From JBBIPZ01 sp037442505 [NCBI: Deltaproteobacteria bacterium] (GTDB taxonomy: Bacteria; CALINM01): a stretch of 36,075 nt of DNA. The stretch covers positions 1 through 36,075 of the forward strand of contig JBBIPZ010000022.1 in assembly GCA_037442505.1 (NCBI GenBank), given 5' to 3'. Of the stretch, positions 7,464 through 15,404 are shown one piece after another. Positions within the stretch are counted from its first letter, which is position 1, and each line of letters begins with the position of its first letter. Made by a program: the position numbers and the translations under genes. Below the pieces are notes generated by a model. The model had not been told where the DNA came from. It searched no databases and was given only the letters and a program-made list of their open reading frames with translations.

Positions 7464-8124
7464 AAATCCCCCTTAAGTTATAATCAAAAACTGTAAAACA
7501 TGGCTCGCCAATAAATCTTCTTATATCTATGATATGTTCTTTTTTCTCTATCTCTGCAAACACATTTTCGAAGATAATCTTCTGTAAAAACATAGTCTCG
7601 TAATCTTTAAACAAGATTATCGGGTGAAGATATGACCATTCATCTTTTAACACGGGATAAAGCTTCAAAAACATCTCTTTTAAAAAGAAAAACAGATTCA
7701 TCGGATATACGCTCGCTTCTGCCCTATCATAAACAATAAAATCAGGCTTTATACCCTTTTCTATGTATGAATAAAATTGTGGCTTTTTTATAACTGCATA
7801 AAATAGGTTTTCAGCTTCTATTGTTATGAAAGAAAGATAATTCCTGTATTTTGAGTTTGATGCTGGTATAGGTAAGAAAGCCCCATTTATTGGAGAAAAC
7901 ATTACACTCAATCCTAAACCAAAAAGTTTAGTGAGTTCAGTTTTAATACGTTTTTCATGTCTTTCTAAAAGAGTCTTTAGTATATTTACATCAGGAAAGT
8001 TTATAAAAATTGAGTCAGATTTTAGCTCACAATTCAATATATTTGTGAAAAATAATTGATTGTATGGATTTTTTAATATGAGATTGCGTAATATATTTGA
8101 GACGTTCAGAAATTCCTCTGCCAC
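7453..8124 (-). CDS. Unknown 223-residue protein
   Basis: I do not recognise this protein. It has no signal peptide or clear membrane span and is rich in aromatic residues. Residues 35-75 (SIFINFPDVNILKTLLERHE, then a LTKLFG helix) alternate strand and helix in a way that faintly recalls DnaA N-terminal-like domains; I would not rely on this. The later half contains FFFLKEMFLKLYPVLKDEW. The start shown is a GTG without a Shine-Dalgarno; a TATGCT hexamer lies just before it, so a leaderless message is possible, or the true start is a little downstream. Its end overlaps the flavoprotein gene by 11 bp, so it heads that operon and may serve the flavoprotein. Confidence 0.6.
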   Translation of the reverse strand: MAEEFLNVSNILRNLILKNPYNQLFFTNILNCELKSDSIFINFPDVNILKTLLERHEKRIKTELTKLFGLGLSVMFSPINGAFLPIPASNSKYRNYLSFITIEAENLFYAVIKKPQFYSYIEKGIKPDFIVYDRAEASVYPMNLFFFLKEMFLKLYPVLKDEWSYLHPIILFKDYETMFLQKIIFENVFAEIEKKEHIIDIRRFIGEPCFTVFDYNLRGIYES

Positions 8125-8273
8125 AAAGAAAGCATATCAAACTTAAAGCTTTTTTTAAAGTGCCAATCTAATAATACGCCTTTAGATTAGTATGGACATA
8201 TTGAGCAGTTAATTTTAGATTCTTCGGAACTTTGTCTCTCTGTATGGCGAAATTCCCCTTCTTAAAAAGAAAC

Positions 8274-8290
8274 AAAAGGGGACAGGTTAA
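8274..8290 (+). repeat. Dispersed GGGACAGGT motif, copy 2
   Basis: AAAAGGGGACAGGTTAA in the 276-bp gap between the radical SAM gene and the 8124 gene. The CCTGTCCCC strand points toward the 8124 gene. This copy has T instead of C after GGT. The rest of the gap (8125-8400) holds no gene; a G-rich run lies near 8346-8360. Confidence 0.75.
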
Positions 8291-8400
8291 TAATCTTTTT
8301 ATAATCTTCTAAAGATTCTCTAATGTCACCACTCTGTGGCAAAAGAGGGGTTGGGGGAGATTTTCAAAAACGTTCTCTCAGAAAAGTCCCTTGCAAGGTT

Positions 8401-9696
8401 TTACAAAAGTCTTGATATAATAGTTCTATGGGGATTAAAGTAGCCATAATAAAGTTCTGGGAACTCTTTTTTTAAGAGCTTCATCACATTCAAAATCCCC
8501 AACCCTTCTGGTAATCTGGTTATTTGCTGGTGTTCAAGATACCAATCGGGATCTATATTGAAGTTGCGCCACTGAATCATATTAATACGAGTGTTTTTAA
8601 TAATTTCTCTTAATGCTCTAAATTCATCTTCATTATCGGTCATGCCCGGCATAACAAAATAGTTAATAGACACCCACTTGTTGTGCTTTCTTCCGGCTTC
8701 AAGAGTTTTTAAAACATCAGAAAAACTATACTTCACTGGCTTATAATATCTTTCATAAATTGAAGGGATTGCACTATTCATACTTACCCTTATGCTATCA
8801 AGACCGTTTTTAAAAAGAGTTTCTACCATTTCTGGCAAGCTCCCGTTCGTGTTCAGATTAATAACACCTTTAGATGTTTTTTTTCTGACTAATTTGATAG
8901 CCTCTAAAATAACTTGACCAACGAGCAAAGGCTCACCTTCACACCCCTGGCCAAAACTGACTATTGGAAATTTGGCTCTTTCGAGGTGGAAAACAGCCGT
9001 TTCTACAATCTCTTCAGGGGTAGGGGTAAACTTAATACGTGGTTGGGTGCAACTGATAGGTGACTCAGATTTTTTTTGAAACGAAATGCACCCCAAACAC
9101 CTTGAATTACAATAAGGTGAAGTAGGTAAAGGCGCCTCAAAACGCCCTAAAACGAAATTTCTCGCTGCAGGACAAAGATAACTGAAGGCACAGTCCCTAA
9201 CAATATGCTCAACAAGTCTGTTTCGAGGAAACTTTTTAAGAATCTGCTTGCCTTTTCTTACAATCTCTGCCTGATTAAAAAGATAAGGTTCTTGCCTTTT
9301 GTCAGCATCTATTCTGACAGCAGGCACATAAAATTTCCCTTCATACCAACCAACCGCAGTATAAGCAAAAAGTGGTAATACTGGTGCTTCATCCGCATCT
9401 TTTTCATAAGCAGCAAATAAAAGTTGTGTATGTGCTGGCGCTAAAAACGCAGCTACAGCAGTTACGTCATTAACAATTTTGATTTTCCCTTCTTTAGTAA
9501 ACCCTACAGGATTTCTTTTAGGCAAAATGAAAATGTCACTACCTTCAGGCAACTCTATCAGAGACTCAGAAAATAACGGTTTATAATTAAAACCAGAACG
9601 ACCAACTGCATAATAGTTTATATCCTCAAAAATATTGCCAGCTTCATCGCTAAAAACAAGAAATGGTTTTATTTTTTTTCGATTTAACTTATTCAT
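8401..9696 (-). CDS. Radical SAM protein with CNSRCLGC cluster
   Basis: A 431-residue radical SAM enzyme. The [4Fe-4S] motif is C196-x3-C200-x2-C203 (CNSRCLGC), unusually far from the N-terminus because about 190 residues precede it. A Gly-rich FGQGCEGEPLL segment (GGE-like SAM contact) follows near 250, then NLNTNGSLPE and SINYFVMPGMTDNE, standard strands of the partial TIM barrel. Cys169 and Cys175 just before the core might bind a second cluster or metal. The substrate is unknown. It is a single-gene unit transcribed away from the patatin-que operon. A perfect TATAAT lies 24 nt upstream of the ATG. Fold assignment is firm; the reaction cannot be inferred. Confidence 0.88.
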   Translation of the reverse strand: MNKLNRKKIKPFLVFSDEAGNIFEDINYYAVGRSGFNYKPLFSESLIELPEGSDIFILPKRNPVGFTKEGKIKIVNDVTAVAAFLAPAHTQLLFAAYEKDADEAPVLPLFAYTAVGWYEGKFYVPAVRIDADKRQEPYLFNQAEIVRKGKQILKKFPRNRLVEHIVRDCAFSYLCPAARNFVLGRFEAPLPTSPYCNSRCLGCISFQKKSESPISCTQPRIKFTPTPEEIVETAVFHLERAKFPIVSFGQGCEGEPLLVGQVILEAIKLVRKKTSKGVINLNTNGSLPEMVETLFKNGLDSIRVSMNSAIPSIYERYYKPVKYSFSDVLKTLEAGRKHNKWVSINYFVMPGMTDNEDEFRALREIIKNTRINMIQWRNFNIDPDWYLEHQQITRLPEGLGILNVMKLLKKEFPELYYGYFNPHRTIISRLL

Positions 9697-9719
9697 AAAT
9701 AAAAGCAGAGTTTTTAAAC

Positions 9720-9725
9720 ATTATA
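9720..9725 (-). promoter_or_regulatory. -10 box of the radical SAM gene
   Basis: TATAAT on the minus strand, 24 nt before the ATG at 9696. No convincing -35 is present at 16-18 bp. Confidence 0.35.
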
Positions 9726-9771
9726 AATCTTTTCTCAACTCCTTGCCATCACCTTTTTGTTATCAAATAAC

Positions 9772-9789
9772 TGACCTGTCCCCTTTTTT
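9772..9789 (-). repeat. Dispersed GGGACAGGT motif, copy 3
   Basis: Plus-strand TGACCTGTCCCCTTTTTT in the divergent region between the radical SAM and patatin genes. It ends 15 bp before the -35 box of the patatin promoter and points toward it. Confidence 0.8.
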
Positions 9790-9804
9790 ACTTTTTTATT
9801 TTTA

Positions 9805-9834
9805 TTGACTTAAAAATTAATTACTCTCTATACT
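9805..9834 (+). promoter_or_regulatory. Promoter of the patatin-queD-folE2-queE unit
   Basis: TTGACT (9805-9810) and TATACT (9829-9834) are 18 bp apart, each one mismatch from consensus. The start point should fall near 9841, only about 4 nt before the ATG at 9845, so the transcript would be leaderless or nearly so. Confidence 0.65.
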
Positions 9835-9844
9835 TTAGTAGGGT

Positions 9845-10666
9845 ATGAAAAAGATTGGCTTAGTCCTTTCCGGTGGCGGGGTGAGGGCTTTTGCACATTT
9901 AGGTGTTTTGACAAACTTTAAGTGGGCTGGCATTCCCGTCCACATAATTTCTGGTTCGAGTGTTGGCGCACTTGTTGGGGCGATATTAGCAGCTGACATA
10001 AATTTTGAGTTAGCGAAAAATATCATATACAAACTCTCCTTCTTTAAGATTTTCAATCCCATTATCCCATTTATGGGTTTCTCAAATTTTGAAAAAATAA
10101 AAAAGATTTTAACGTTACTGAATATGCCTAAGGATTTCAATCAATTAAAAATTCCGTTGATTGTCACTGCCACAGAGCTTAATAGTAGAAAACCTGTTTA
10201 TTTTAATAGTGGGAATCTCTGGGATGCTTTATTCGCAAGTATGGCTATTCCCGGCATCTTTTATCCATTAAAAATGGGAGATCAGCTTTTTGTAGATGGA
10301 GGTATTTCTGACAACCTGCCATCAGCAATTCTTAAAAAAGAAGGCGTTGATTTTGTGATAGCTTCTGACGTTAACACAACTTCAAGAAAATACCCAGAAC
10401 TTACAAACAGCTTTCAGATAATTTACGAATCTGTTACACTATTAGTTGAGATGAACACAAAACCGTCAAGGGAAATTTCAGACTTTGTCATCGATACAAA
10501 CTTACCCGGTGTTGGTTTCCTTGACTTTAGTAAAGGCAAAGAAGTGTTTAATATTTCTCTAAAAGAAACATATAATAAGGTGTTAGAGTTAAAAAAACTA
10601 CTGGAGGAAAAAAAGTATGTACAGGATAGGGGTCTGGGACCACTTTTCGTCAGCCCACTACCTTAG
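9845..10666 (+). CDS. Patatin-like phospholipase / acyl hydrolase
   Basis: A 273-residue patatin-family serine hydrolase that would cleave acyl esters of membrane lipids. It has the oxyanion-hole loop GGGVRAFAHLGVL (residues 10-22), the nucleophile elbow GSSVG (Ser39) and the DGG loop (near residue 152, FVDGGISDNLP) supplying the catalytic Asp of the Ser-Asp dyad. This matches small bacterial RssA-type proteins. The 3' end overlaps queD by 50 bp in another frame, unusually long, so the last 17 residues lie over the queD start. It heads the queuosine-precursor operon, with no obvious functional tie. No Shine-Dalgarno is present; the promoter sits almost on the ATG. Confidence 0.93.
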   Translation: MKKIGLVLSGGGVRAFAHLGVLTNFKWAGIPVHIISGSSVGALVGAILAADINFELAKNIIYKLSFFKIFNPIIPFMGFSNFEKIKKILTLLNMPKDFNQLKIPLIVTATELNSRKPVYFNSGNLWDALFASMAIPGIFYPLKMGDQLFVDGGISDNLPSAILKKEGVDFVIASDVNTTSRKYPELTNSFQIIYESVTLLVEMNTKPSREISDFVIDTNLPGVGFLDFSKGKEVFNISLKETYNKVLELKKLLEEKKYVQDRGLGPLFVSPLP

Positions 10667-10988
10667 GAACTATCAAGGCAAGTGCGAGCATTTACATGGC
10701 CACAACTGGAAAGTAGAGGTTGTTTTATCAGGAGATACAGTTGATGATGCAGGCATGATACTTGACTTCGGCATTTTAAAAGGACATTTAAAAGAGATAC
10801 TCTCAACACTCGATCATAAATGCCTAAATGACGATGTTGACTTCTTTAAAAATTTAAGCCCATCATCTGAACATATCGCAAGATACATCTTTTCTGAGCT
10901 TAAAAGCAGACTTTCTAACAAACCTGTTAAAGTAGTAGAAGTTAAGGTGTTTGAATCAGAAAACTCTTACGCTATCTATTTTGAATAG
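10617..10988 (+). CDS. queD: 6-carboxytetrahydropterin synthase
   Basis: A 123-residue PTPS-family enzyme that converts dihydroneopterin triphosphate to 6-carboxytetrahydropterin, the second step toward preQ0 and queuosine. Zinc ligands are H14 (SSAH) and H27/H29 (HLHGH), with the catalytic Cys23 in KCEHLHGHN; EVKVFES near the C-terminus contains the substrate-binding Glu. The QueD role, rather than a folate or biopterin PTPS, is supported by folE2 and queE directly downstream. CTGGAGGA lies 10 nt before the ATG, inside the patatin coding region. It is separated from folE2 by 15 bp. Confidence 0.93.
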   Translation: MYRIGVWDHFSSAHYLRNYQGKCEHLHGHNWKVEVVLSGDTVDDAGMILDFGILKGHLKEILSTLDHKCLNDDVDFFKNLSPSSEHIARYIFSELKSRLSNKPVKVVEVKVFESENSYAIYFE

Positions 10989-11003
10989 CGAAAGGTGGAG
11001 TAA

Positions 11004-11804
11004 ATGAAAGAGCATTTAAAGGATGTTCAAAGTGAGGTAGATGAGCGCAAACTGGAGATACAAAAGGTTGGTATAAAAGGCATAAAATACCCTATATACG
11101 TGCTTGATAAGCTTAATAAGTATCAACATACAATCGCCACAATCGATATGTATGTTGACCTGCCACATAACTTTAAAGGCACACATATGAGTAGATTTAT
11201 CGAAATTATTAATTCGTATCGCAAGGGTATAGCAATTACAAACTTTAAAGACATTCTTCATGCTATTAAAACAAAGCTGCATGCAAAGTCTTCGCATTTG
11301 ACTATCGAATTTCCTTACTTTATCGAAAAAAAGGCTCCAGTTACAAAATCAAAAAGCCTTATGTCTTATGACTGCGTCTTTTCTGGAAATCTTGGTGAAA
11401 ATTTCGATTTTTTTGTCGAAGTAAGAGTGCCTATTACTACTGTATGCCCATGCTCAAAATCTATCAGCGACGAAGGTGCACACAATCAAAGGGGTGTGGT
11501 AAATGTTAGAGTCAGATTTGACGGCTTTTTATGGATTGAGGATCTTGTTGCGATTGTAGAGAAATCGGCAAGTTGTGATATATTTGCATTGTTAAAAAGG
11601 TCGGATGAAAAATACGTTACCGAAAAGGCGTTCTCGACACCTATGTTTGTAGAAGACATAGTCCGAGAAGTTGCGCTAAAATTGATGGAAGATACAAAAA
11701 TTAAATGGTTCTCTGTAGAGGCAATCAATTTTGAAAGCATTCATAACCACAATGCTTACGCCTATATAGAAAGAACGAAAGATGCCAGCGGCAGATTTGT
11801 GTGA
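11004..11804 (+). CDS. folE2: GTP cyclohydrolase I, type IB (FolE2)
   Basis: A 266-residue FolE2/MptA-type enzyme that makes dihydroneopterin triphosphate from GTP, feeding both folate and queuosine pathways. Family marks are the N-terminal DVQSEVDERKLEIQKVGIKG, the catalytic/metal Cys in CPCSKSIS near residue 148, HNQRG just after, and the C-terminal NFESIHNHNAYAY whose Glu and His also bind metal. FolE2 does not need zinc specifically, which in other bacteria helps under zinc limitation; whether that applies here is unknown. AGGTGGAG precedes the ATG. Its end overlaps queE by 23 bp. With queD and queE it supplies the first three steps to 7-carboxy-7-deazaguanine; queC is not in the window. 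Confidence 0.95.
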   Translation: MKEHLKDVQSEVDERKLEIQKVGIKGIKYPIYVLDKLNKYQHTIATIDMYVDLPHNFKGTHMSRFIEIINSYRKGIAITNFKDILHAIKTKLHAKSSHLTIEFPYFIEKKAPVTKSKSLMSYDCVFSGNLGENFDFFVEVRVPITTVCPCSKSISDEGAHNQRGVVNVRVRFDGFLWIEDLVAIVEKSASCDIFALLKRSDEKYVTEKAFSTPMFVEDIVREVALKLMEDTKIKWFSVEAINFESIHNHNAYAYIERTKDASGRFV

Positions 11805-12513
11805 GGTTTTCACCTCTATCCAGGGTGAGGGTCTTTACGTAGGTAAAAGGCAAATATTCATTAGATTTGCTGGTTGTAATTTAAACTGTCAATATTGTGA
11901 CACAAAATATTCATTTACAAAACCTTACTCCGCAAAGTTCGAAAACACGCCTCTTTCACAAAATTTCTACGAGGAAAGAAACCCAATACCTGCCTTTAAA
12001 CTGAACGAATACATTGATTTGTGCTATACACTGGATTCAACAATTCACAGCATATCTTTAACCGGTGGGGAGCCACTTTTACAGGTAGAATTTTTAGAGT
12101 TTTTTTTAAGGATGTATAAAAAAGACCGCATTTTCCACCTCGAAACCAATGGCACACTTCCAGAAAACTTGAAGCAATTGATAGATTTAATTGATTTTAT
12201 CTCGATGGACATTAAGCTTAACTATTTGAGTGATGCCGCCTTTTTGGCAAAACAGGCAGAGTTTTTAAGGCTTGCCAATGCAAAACCTTTGCAGGTGAAA
12301 ACAGTTATAACCAGACAGGATAACATCGCAGATTTTCAAAAAGCGGTTTCTATCATAAATGATGTTTCTGCAGATATTCCGCTAATAATTCAGCCTGACT
12401 CTACCGATATGCCTGAAATAAGCCTTTTGATTTCTTTACAAAAGGAGGCAGCTAATAAACTAAAAGATGTCAGAATCTTACCTCAGATTCACCCCTTTTT
12501 ATCTATCAAGTAA
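11782..12513 (+). CDS. queE: 7-carboxy-7-deazaguanine synthase (radical SAM)
   Basis: Catalyses the radical SAM ring contraction of 6-carboxytetrahydropterin to 7-carboxy-7-deazaguanine. The N-terminus has EVFTSIQGEG (residues 8-17), which holds the substrate, then the cluster motif C32-x3-C36-x2-C39 (CNLNCQYCDT) and the SAM-binding SLTGGEPLLQ. At 243 residues it matches the longer QueE form, with an insert after CDTKYSF. I see no strong ribosome site at the ATG; the 23-bp overlap with folE2 suggests re-initiation by the same ribosomes. The 3' end overlaps the convergent HAD gene by 25 bp, leaving no room for a terminator. Confidence 0.94.
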   Translation: MPAADLCEVFTSIQGEGLYVGKRQIFIRFAGCNLNCQYCDTKYSFTKPYSAKFENTPLSQNFYEERNPIPAFKLNEYIDLCYTLDSTIHSISLTGGEPLLQVEFLEFFLRMYKKDRIFHLETNGTLPENLKQLIDLIDFISMDIKLNYLSDAAFLAKQAEFLRLANAKPLQVKTVITRQDNIADFQKAVSIINDVSADIPLIIQPDSTDMPEISLLISLQKEAANKLKDVRILPQIHPFLSIK

Positions 12514-13802
12514 GAAACCACCCTCATTAAAGATGCAACATTCTCACAGAAAGCCAGCGGTTTGTATTTATAAAGATTCCTTTCCTTCCCCAGCCCCATA
12601 CCAACAGCAATAAAATCAACATTAGAATTTTGAGAAAACACACCGTCAATTTCCGAATCCCCAACATAAATCACCTGACTGTTATCAAGGTCATATCTTT
12701 CTAAAATTTTGTTCATCATCATACTATCTGGTTTTGGCAACATCCCATCATCAGCACCAATCATAAACGTAAAGTAGTTTTCGAGTTTAAGATAATTGAT
12801 TAGTTCGATCGCAAATGGAGCCTTTTTATTGGTGATTAAGCCAACAAGTATGCCCTTTTCTTTCAAAAACTTCAAAAGTTCTCTTACACCGTTAAAAAGC
12901 TGATTTCGTGCTAAATACCGTTCTTTATAGTAAGCACGGTAAAGCCTTACCCCTTCATCGACAAGATGCTCAGGCACTAACTTTTTAAAACCTTCAGAAA
13001 GCGCGGGACCTATAACAGTCTTTATCTTTTTTTCAGGTAGTTTTTCTAACCCAAGTTGTTCTAAAGAATAATTAAAGCTTTCATAAATGATGTCGAATCC
13101 ATCCACAAGGGTTCCATCGAGATCAAAAATAACAGCCTTGTACTCCCCAATTTTTTCAAAAAGCTTCCTTAAGTGAGAAAAGTCGTAAAAATAAAAATCA
13201 GATGTGTGTCTTTCCTTTTTTAACTTTTTTATCTTAGATAGAACATTTTTTTTGCCGAAAAACGCATCTGGCAACTCTGACGGACAGATGTCAGAAATCC
13301 CATCACCAACGTAAACAGAATGTTTCTCAACTTTTAGCGCCTTCTCTAAGGCTAAACTTTTGCATGTACCACAACTTCCACAATCAGTGTTGGGAAACAA
13401 ACTTTTTAGTGCAAATCCATCGCCATTTCTTGATAAAATAGAGTTTGCTATAAATTCGACAGAAAAATTATACCTTTCAAGAAACCTCTTTATGTAAAAG
13501 TCAAACCCATCACTAAGAATTAACATCTTATACGAACGATTATTACAAAAGTTGTAAAAATCTTTAAAACCCTTTGCAGGCAACAAAAAATTATCAATGT
13601 CTTTTAAGATTTGCTGACCTTTCTTATTCATCAAAGGCAGGAATATCTCATTATAAATTTTGAAATTATTTAGCTTTCCTTTAGCGTATAAAGAATTTAT
13701 CTCTTCCCAACGTTCATGCAGATAGGTTTTTAGTATTTTACTTCCTACATCGTATTTATTGATTGTGCCATCGAAATCACACACAACTAAAGATTTAGCC
13801 AT
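12489..13802 (-). CDS. Fusion of two HAD phosphatases
   Basis: A 437-residue protein made of two HAD hydrolases in one frame. The N-terminal half resembles the MtnX/PSP-like HAD-IB group: motif I DFDGTI (9-14), ILSDGFD (motif II, Ser), a CGSCGTCK Cys cluster (C141, C144, C147) and motif IV GDGISD (166-171). The C-terminal half is a phosphoglycolate-phosphatase-like HAD-IA enzyme: FDLDGT (226-231), LITNKK, and GDSEIDG near 390. Both halves keep their nucleophile Asp, so both may be active. Substrates are not readable. I chose the ATG at 13802, which overlaps the PHP gene stop by 8 bp; an upstream TTG at 13826 is in frame but less likely. It is last in its operon. Confidence 0.85.
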   Translation of the reverse strand: MAKSLVVCDFDGTINKYDVGSKILKTYLHERWEEINSLYAKGKLNNFKIYNEIFLPLMNKKGQQILKDIDNFLLPAKGFKDFYNFCNNRSYKMLILSDGFDFYIKRFLERYNFSVEFIANSILSRNGDGFALKSLFPNTDCGSCGTCKSLALEKALKVEKHSVYVGDGISDICPSELPDAFFGKKNVLSKIKKLKKERHTSDFYFYDFSHLRKLFEKIGEYKAVIFDLDGTLVDGFDIIYESFNYSLEQLGLEKLPEKKIKTVIGPALSEGFKKLVPEHLVDEGVRLYRAYYKERYLARNQLFNGVRELLKFLKEKGILVGLITNKKAPFAIELINYLKLENYFTFMIGADDGMLPKPDSMMMNKILERYDLDNSQVIYVGDSEIDGVFSQNSNVDFIAVGMGLGKERNLYKYKPLAFCENVASLMRVVSYLIDKKG

Positions 13803-14670
13803 ACATCTCTCTATGAACTTTCTCAAGATTTTTTACGACATCAATAGTTATTTCTCCAACGCTACCTAACTTTACGTCTTTTTTTATCTCTTCTCCATGA
13901 AAATCAGAACCAGCAGTAACTACCATATTTAGTTTTTCCGCTAAGTTAACATAAAAACACTTTCTTTCTTCACTATGATAAGATGAGTAAGCTTCAATTC
14001 CAACCGCACCATAGCCTTTAAGTAACTTTATCTGTGCTTCGTCAAGGTCTTTTGGATGAGCAATAACCGGCAAACCTCTACATTCTTTAATAAGTTTAAT
14101 CACTTCTTCTGTAGGCATATCTTTAAGTTCTACAAATGCAGGTTTGCCAGGCGTGAGATAGTCGTTATAAAAGTTCATGAATGGTGTGCGACTTTTTTCA
14201 CCAGAAATATAAGGGAAAAGCCTCTCATCTTTAAGATTTTCTGGTCTTTTCAATATACTCTTTAGAAACGTTACACCGGTTGCCGGTCTTGACTTTGCCT
14301 CAGCTAACACGTCCTCTAAGGAGAGAGAAAATCCTAACTCCTGTAACTTTTTCACCCTTTCTCTTGTCTGTTTTAGTTTTTTATCTTTGATTTCTTCAAT
14401 AAAGCTGTGAAGCTTTTTTGATTTAAAATCAATAAAATAACCAAGTACATGTACATCCTTGCCCTGCCAGTAGCTGTTGAACTCGACACCTGTTATATAC
14501 TTAATGGCGTATTTACTGGCAAGTTCAACGCCGTCATAGTTAGCCAAAATCTCGTTGTGGTCCGTGAAAGAAACTGTTTTAATTCCAATTTTCACAGCCA
14601 TTTCGATTATTTCGGCAGGCGAATACATACCATCGGAGCTAAATTTTGTATGAATATGCAAATCAACCAT
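13795..14670 (-). CDS. PHP-domain phosphoesterase
   Basis: A 291-residue PHP hydrolase like the YciV/RNase AM group. Metal ligands visible are H5 and H7 (DLHIHTKFSSDG), the TDHNE motif (residues 36-40), the Glu in YITGVEFN, IAHPKD near 200 and the late GSDFHG. The known family members remove nucleotides from the 5' end of RNA or cleave 3',5'-bisphosphates, so either role is plausible. No Shine-Dalgarno precedes the ATG; a TAAAAT hexamer lies about 8 nt upstream. It follows the TrmN6-like gene by 65 bp and overlaps the double-HAD gene by 8 bp, suggesting shared transcription and perhaps linked nucleotide or phosphate salvage. Confidence 0.88.
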   Translation of the reverse strand: MVDLHIHTKFSSDGMYSPAEIIEMAVKIGIKTVSFTDHNEILANYDGVELASKYAIKYITGVEFNSYWQGKDVHVLGYFIDFKSKKLHSFIEEIKDKKLKQTRERVKKLQELGFSLSLEDVLAEAKSRPATGVTFLKSILKRPENLKDERLFPYISGEKSRTPFMNFYNDYLTPGKPAFVELKDMPTEEVIKLIKECRGLPVIAHPKDLDEAQIKLLKGYGAVGIEAYSSYHSEERKCFYVNLAEKLNMVVTAGSDFHGEEIKKDVKLGSVGEITIDVVKNLEKVHREMYG

Positions 14671-14735
14671 AAGTTAATATTTTACAACATCAGGCTGTTT
14701 ATTGATACCAAAAGTTAGAAACGTTTATTGCACAT

Positions 14736-15404
14736 CTATCTTCTAAAAAAAGGAGGGAGAAGTTTTAAGGCCTTGCCCCCACTTTTAATACCCTTTACCA
14801 GAAAAACAGAGGAATTTTTTTCTTTGTATGGGTAAACAGGTAAAATCTCCTTTGGCTCAATATGTTTATGTCGCATTAAAGCAATTAAGTCCACTAATCG
14901 TTCTGTTAAAAAGACTGCATAAAAAACGCCTTTGTCTTTTAAGATTGTTTTCGCTGTATCTAAAAGACCTTCCAGCCCACCTGATAGGTCGTGTCGGGCA
15001 AGCGCTTTGTTTACAATTTTGCTAACCTTTCCCGAAGCGGCTTCTCTGAAAGGTGGGTTTGTTACAACGATATCAACGCAGTTATTATACTCTTTTTTTA
15101 ATCTTGTCCAATCAGACAAAACAGGAAGAACTCGCTCACTGAGATTGTTTTCTTCGACATTTTTTTTAAGAAATGAATGTAAAACAGTATCTATTTCAAC
15201 AGAAACTATTTTTATATTGGGAAACTTTTTTGCAAGGAGCAACGATATCACACCACATCCCGCGCCCATATCCACTACTGTAGCATTTTTTATTATTTTT
15301 TGAACAAAGTTGGCAAGCATTATGGAGTCTTCGTTGTAACGATACCCATGCTCTGGTTGTGAAATGGTTATATCAAGCGCTTGTAATAAATCCTCATTTG
15401 TCAT
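14736..15404 (-). CDS. TrmN6-like tRNA1(Val) adenine-N6 methyltransferase
   Basis: A 222-residue SAM-dependent methyltransferase. It shows the N-terminal ISQPEHGYRYNEDSIMLANF typical of TrmN6/YfiC, the SAM loop VVDMGAGCGVISLLLA near residue 40, the acidic VSVEID that binds the ribose, and the N6-adenine catalytic motif NPPF. The E. coli family member methylates A37 of tRNA1(Val); the same target here is inference. The start forms an ATGA overlap with the DUF1015 gene, indicating coupling. A basic C-terminus (KLLPPFFRR) could touch RNA. Confidence 0.85.
   Translation of the reverse strand: MTNEDLLQALDITISQPEHGYRYNEDSIMLANFVQKIIKNATVVDMGAGCGVISLLLAKKFPNIKIVSVEIDTVLHSFLKKNVEENNLSERVLPVLSDWTRLKKEYNNCVDIVVTNPPFREAASGKVSKIVNKALARHDLSGGLEGLLDTAKTILKDKGVFYAVFLTERLVDLIALMRHKHIEPKEILPVYPYKEKNSSVFLVKGIKSGGKALKLLPPFFRR

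Noticed and set aside
8329-8339. CCAC-TCT-GTGG hairpin near the end of the radical SAM gene
   Set aside because: A 4-bp stem without a T-tract is too weak to call a terminator.
9697-9844. Possible preQ1 riboswitch ahead of the queuosine genes
   Set aside because: The promoter leaves almost no leader before the patatin start, so there is no room for an aptamer.
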